Shown here: positions 7,030 to 7,854 of the stretch, piece after piece
How positions within the stretch are numbered: position 1 is the first letter of the stretch
Layout of the letters: every line of letters starts with the position of its first letter
Assembly (NCBI GenBank): GCA_947313935.1
Contig: CAMZNW010000007.1
Location: 1 to 7,854 of the forward strand
Direction: 5' to 3'
DNA: 7,854 nucleotides
Source of the DNA: an uncultured Mollicutes bacterium
Lineage (GTDB): Bacteria > Bacillota_I > Bacilli_A > UBA3375
Translations under genes and position numbers: made by a program
Notes under the pieces: generated by a model
Databases searched by the model: none
Seen by the model: only the letters and a program-made list of their open reading frames with translations
Told to the model about the DNA's origin: nothing

Positions 7030-7488
7030 ATGAAAAAAATAATAATTGGAGCAATAGCATTTATACTAGTATTAGTAGGTATAGTAGTAATTAATAATCC
7101 AGCAAAAGTATATCAAAAAGTAGAAAATGTTGCAAATAGTGATGTTTTAAAACAAGTTGATAATAAAGAAGTTTTTTATTATTATAATGTAGAATGTGCA
7201 CATTGTCATGAGTTTATTCCTACATTAAGTAATTATTCACGAAAATTTGATAAAAAAGATGGGGTAGATTTAAAATTAGTAAATGTAGAATCACCTGAAA
7301 ATAAAGGGAAAGTATTTACATCAGAAGATGATCCTGAATTTCAAAAAGGACAAAAAGATTTAAGTTCAATTAAAGAAGTTAAAATAATAGGGACACCAAC
7401 AGCGATAACAGTGGAAAATGGTATTGTTACTAATTATGCAATTGGAGCAGATCAAATAACACAATTATTTGACGATGAATTAAAATAA
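7030..7488 (+). CDS. Membrane-anchored thioredoxin-like protein with a CAHC active site
   Basis: This 152-residue protein is probably tethered to the outer face of the membrane, where it would act on protein or small-molecule thiols. An uncleaved-looking signal anchor (two lysines, then a hydrophobic run at residues 4-21) leads to a linker and a small thioredoxin fold. The first strand EVFYYYNVECAHCHEF carries the redox motif C56-A-H-C59. GTPT (121-124) contains the expected cis-proline, Pro123, facing the active site, and a short C-terminal helix ends the protein. The residue pair between the cysteines is DsbA- or PDI-like rather than the Gly-Pro of cytosolic thioredoxin. That favours an oxidase, isomerase or thiol-transfer role, but this is inference. 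Relatives in Bacillota are often called thioredoxin-like or bacteriocin transport accessory proteins, and no bacteriocin gene is in view. AGGAG at 7021-7025, 4 bases before ATG, fixes the start. The next gene follows after 29 bases. Confidence 0.82.
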   Translation: MKKIIIGAIAFILVLVGIVVINNPAKVYQKVENVANSDVLKQVDNKEVFYYYNVECAHCHEFIPTLSNYSRKFDKKDGVDLKLVNVESPENKGKVFTSEDDPEFQKGQKDLSSIKEVKIIGTPTAITVENGIVTNYAIGADQITQLFDDELK

Positions 7489-7508
7489 GTGTAAAAACTT
7501 ATTTTTTT
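7482..7508 (+). terminator. Weak terminator or attenuator overlapping the end of the thioredoxin-like gene
   Basis: AAAATAAGT (7482-7490, including the stop codon) pairs with ACTTATTTT (7497-7505) across a 6-base loop, and a run of seven T residues covers 7502-7508. Only one of the nine pairs is G-C, so the stem is weak. The next ribosome site begins at 7509, directly after the T run, so complete termination here would cut off the downstream gene unless it has its own promoter. Partial termination is more plausible. Confidence 0.35.
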
Positions 7509-7517
7509 AGGAGAAAA

Positions 7518-7854
7518 ATGAAAAAAAAATTAGGTAGTTTATTATTTATAATACTTATTTTAATTGGTAGTTTATTTTATGAGATATATTTAAACAATCA
7601 AATGTATTATCAAGCTCCACAAGCAGAATTTTCTGAAATGTTGAAACCTAGTGGAGAACATATTTATTTTCTATATACTCCTAAAAATCCATATGTTGGT
7701 TCAATTAATAAACGTGTTAATAAATTTTATCAAGTAACAAAAGATGAGTTGTTTTTTCAAATGATTAATATGAATAAACCAAGTAATTATAAATATGCAA
7801 AAGCAATTGTACCAAAGCCAGGGGAAGATATTTATCCAAAAATAAAGGATGTTA
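7518..7854 (+). CDS. Membrane-anchored thioredoxin-like protein lacking the CxxC motif, 3' partial
   Basis: The frame is open from ATG 7518 to the window edge (112 codons, no stop), and AGGAG at 7509-7513 precedes it by 4 bases. The protein starts MKKKLGSLLFIILILIGSLFY, a basic start and one hydrophobic segment (residues 5-21), and then continues as an outside-facing soluble part. The stretch EHIYFLYTPKNPYVGSINKR (47-66) resembles the first strand, active-site loop and helix of thioredoxin-like proteins such as the upstream gene (EVFYYYNVECAHCHEF). The positions expected to be the two cysteines are Asn57 and Val60 (N-P-Y-V). No cysteine occurs in the visible part. It may be a redox-inactive paralogue, perhaps a partner, chaperone or substrate-binding subunit of its neighbour. 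The similarity is short and seen by eye, so the fold assignment is tentative. The coding region itself is well supported. Confidence 0.7.
   Translation, partial: MKKKLGSLLFIILILIGSLFYEIYLNNQMYYQAPQAEFSEMLKPSGEHIYFLYTPKNPYVGSINKRVNKFYQVTKDELFFQMINMNKPSNYKYAKAIVPKPGEDIYPKIKDV

Overview
The window comes from a very AT-rich bacterium that is most likely a low-GC member of the Bacillota. Strong AGGAG-type ribosome sites, usually AAGGAG or AGGAG 4 to 7 bases before ATG, precede every gene. All complete genes end in TAA (tuf ends in TAG). The protein types are Bacillota-like: a metal-dependent DeoB, a trimer/hexamer-type DeoD and an EF-Tu close to Bacillota ones. Tryptophan is always TGG and no other gene has an internal TGA, so a Mycoplasma-type code is not indicated. 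An Erysipelotrichia-like or Gemella-like host is plausible, but the sequence does not settle the family. All genes lie on the + strand.

Layout. (1) Bases 1-1166 hold tuf (EF-Tu). It lacks its first few codons at the window edge and is interrupted by an in-frame TGA and, about 22 bases later, a missing base. A hairpin terminator follows. (2) Bases 1296-3860 form a self-contained two-gene operon: promoter, an opine-dehydrogenase-like protein, nicotinamide phosphoribosyltransferase (NadV), and a strong terminator. The genes are 8 bases apart. (3) Bases 3939-4932 hold a single gene for a divergent multi-pass membrane acyltransferase. (4) Bases 5005-6957 hold a promoter and the deoD-deoB nucleoside salvage pair. 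(5) Bases 6967-7854 hold a long perfect hairpin with no U tract, then a membrane-anchored thioredoxin-like protein with a CAHC active site, then a second anchored protein that runs off the window. The second protein looks like a relative that has lost both cysteines.

How the genes may work together. DeoD releases (deoxy)ribose-1-phosphate from purine nucleosides and DeoB isomerises it to the 5-phosphate. Ribose-5-phosphate feeds PRPP, which NadV uses to turn nicotinamide into NMN. Salvage of NAD and of nucleosides would suit a host-associated bacterium living on scavenged precursors. The opine-dehydrogenase-like protein has an unknown substrate. No defence system, mobile element, CRISPR array, tRNA or rRNA is visible. 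The points most worth a second look are the tuf lesions, the opine-dehydrogenase/NadV pairing, the cysteine-less thioredoxin-like partner and the hairpin at 6967-7014.
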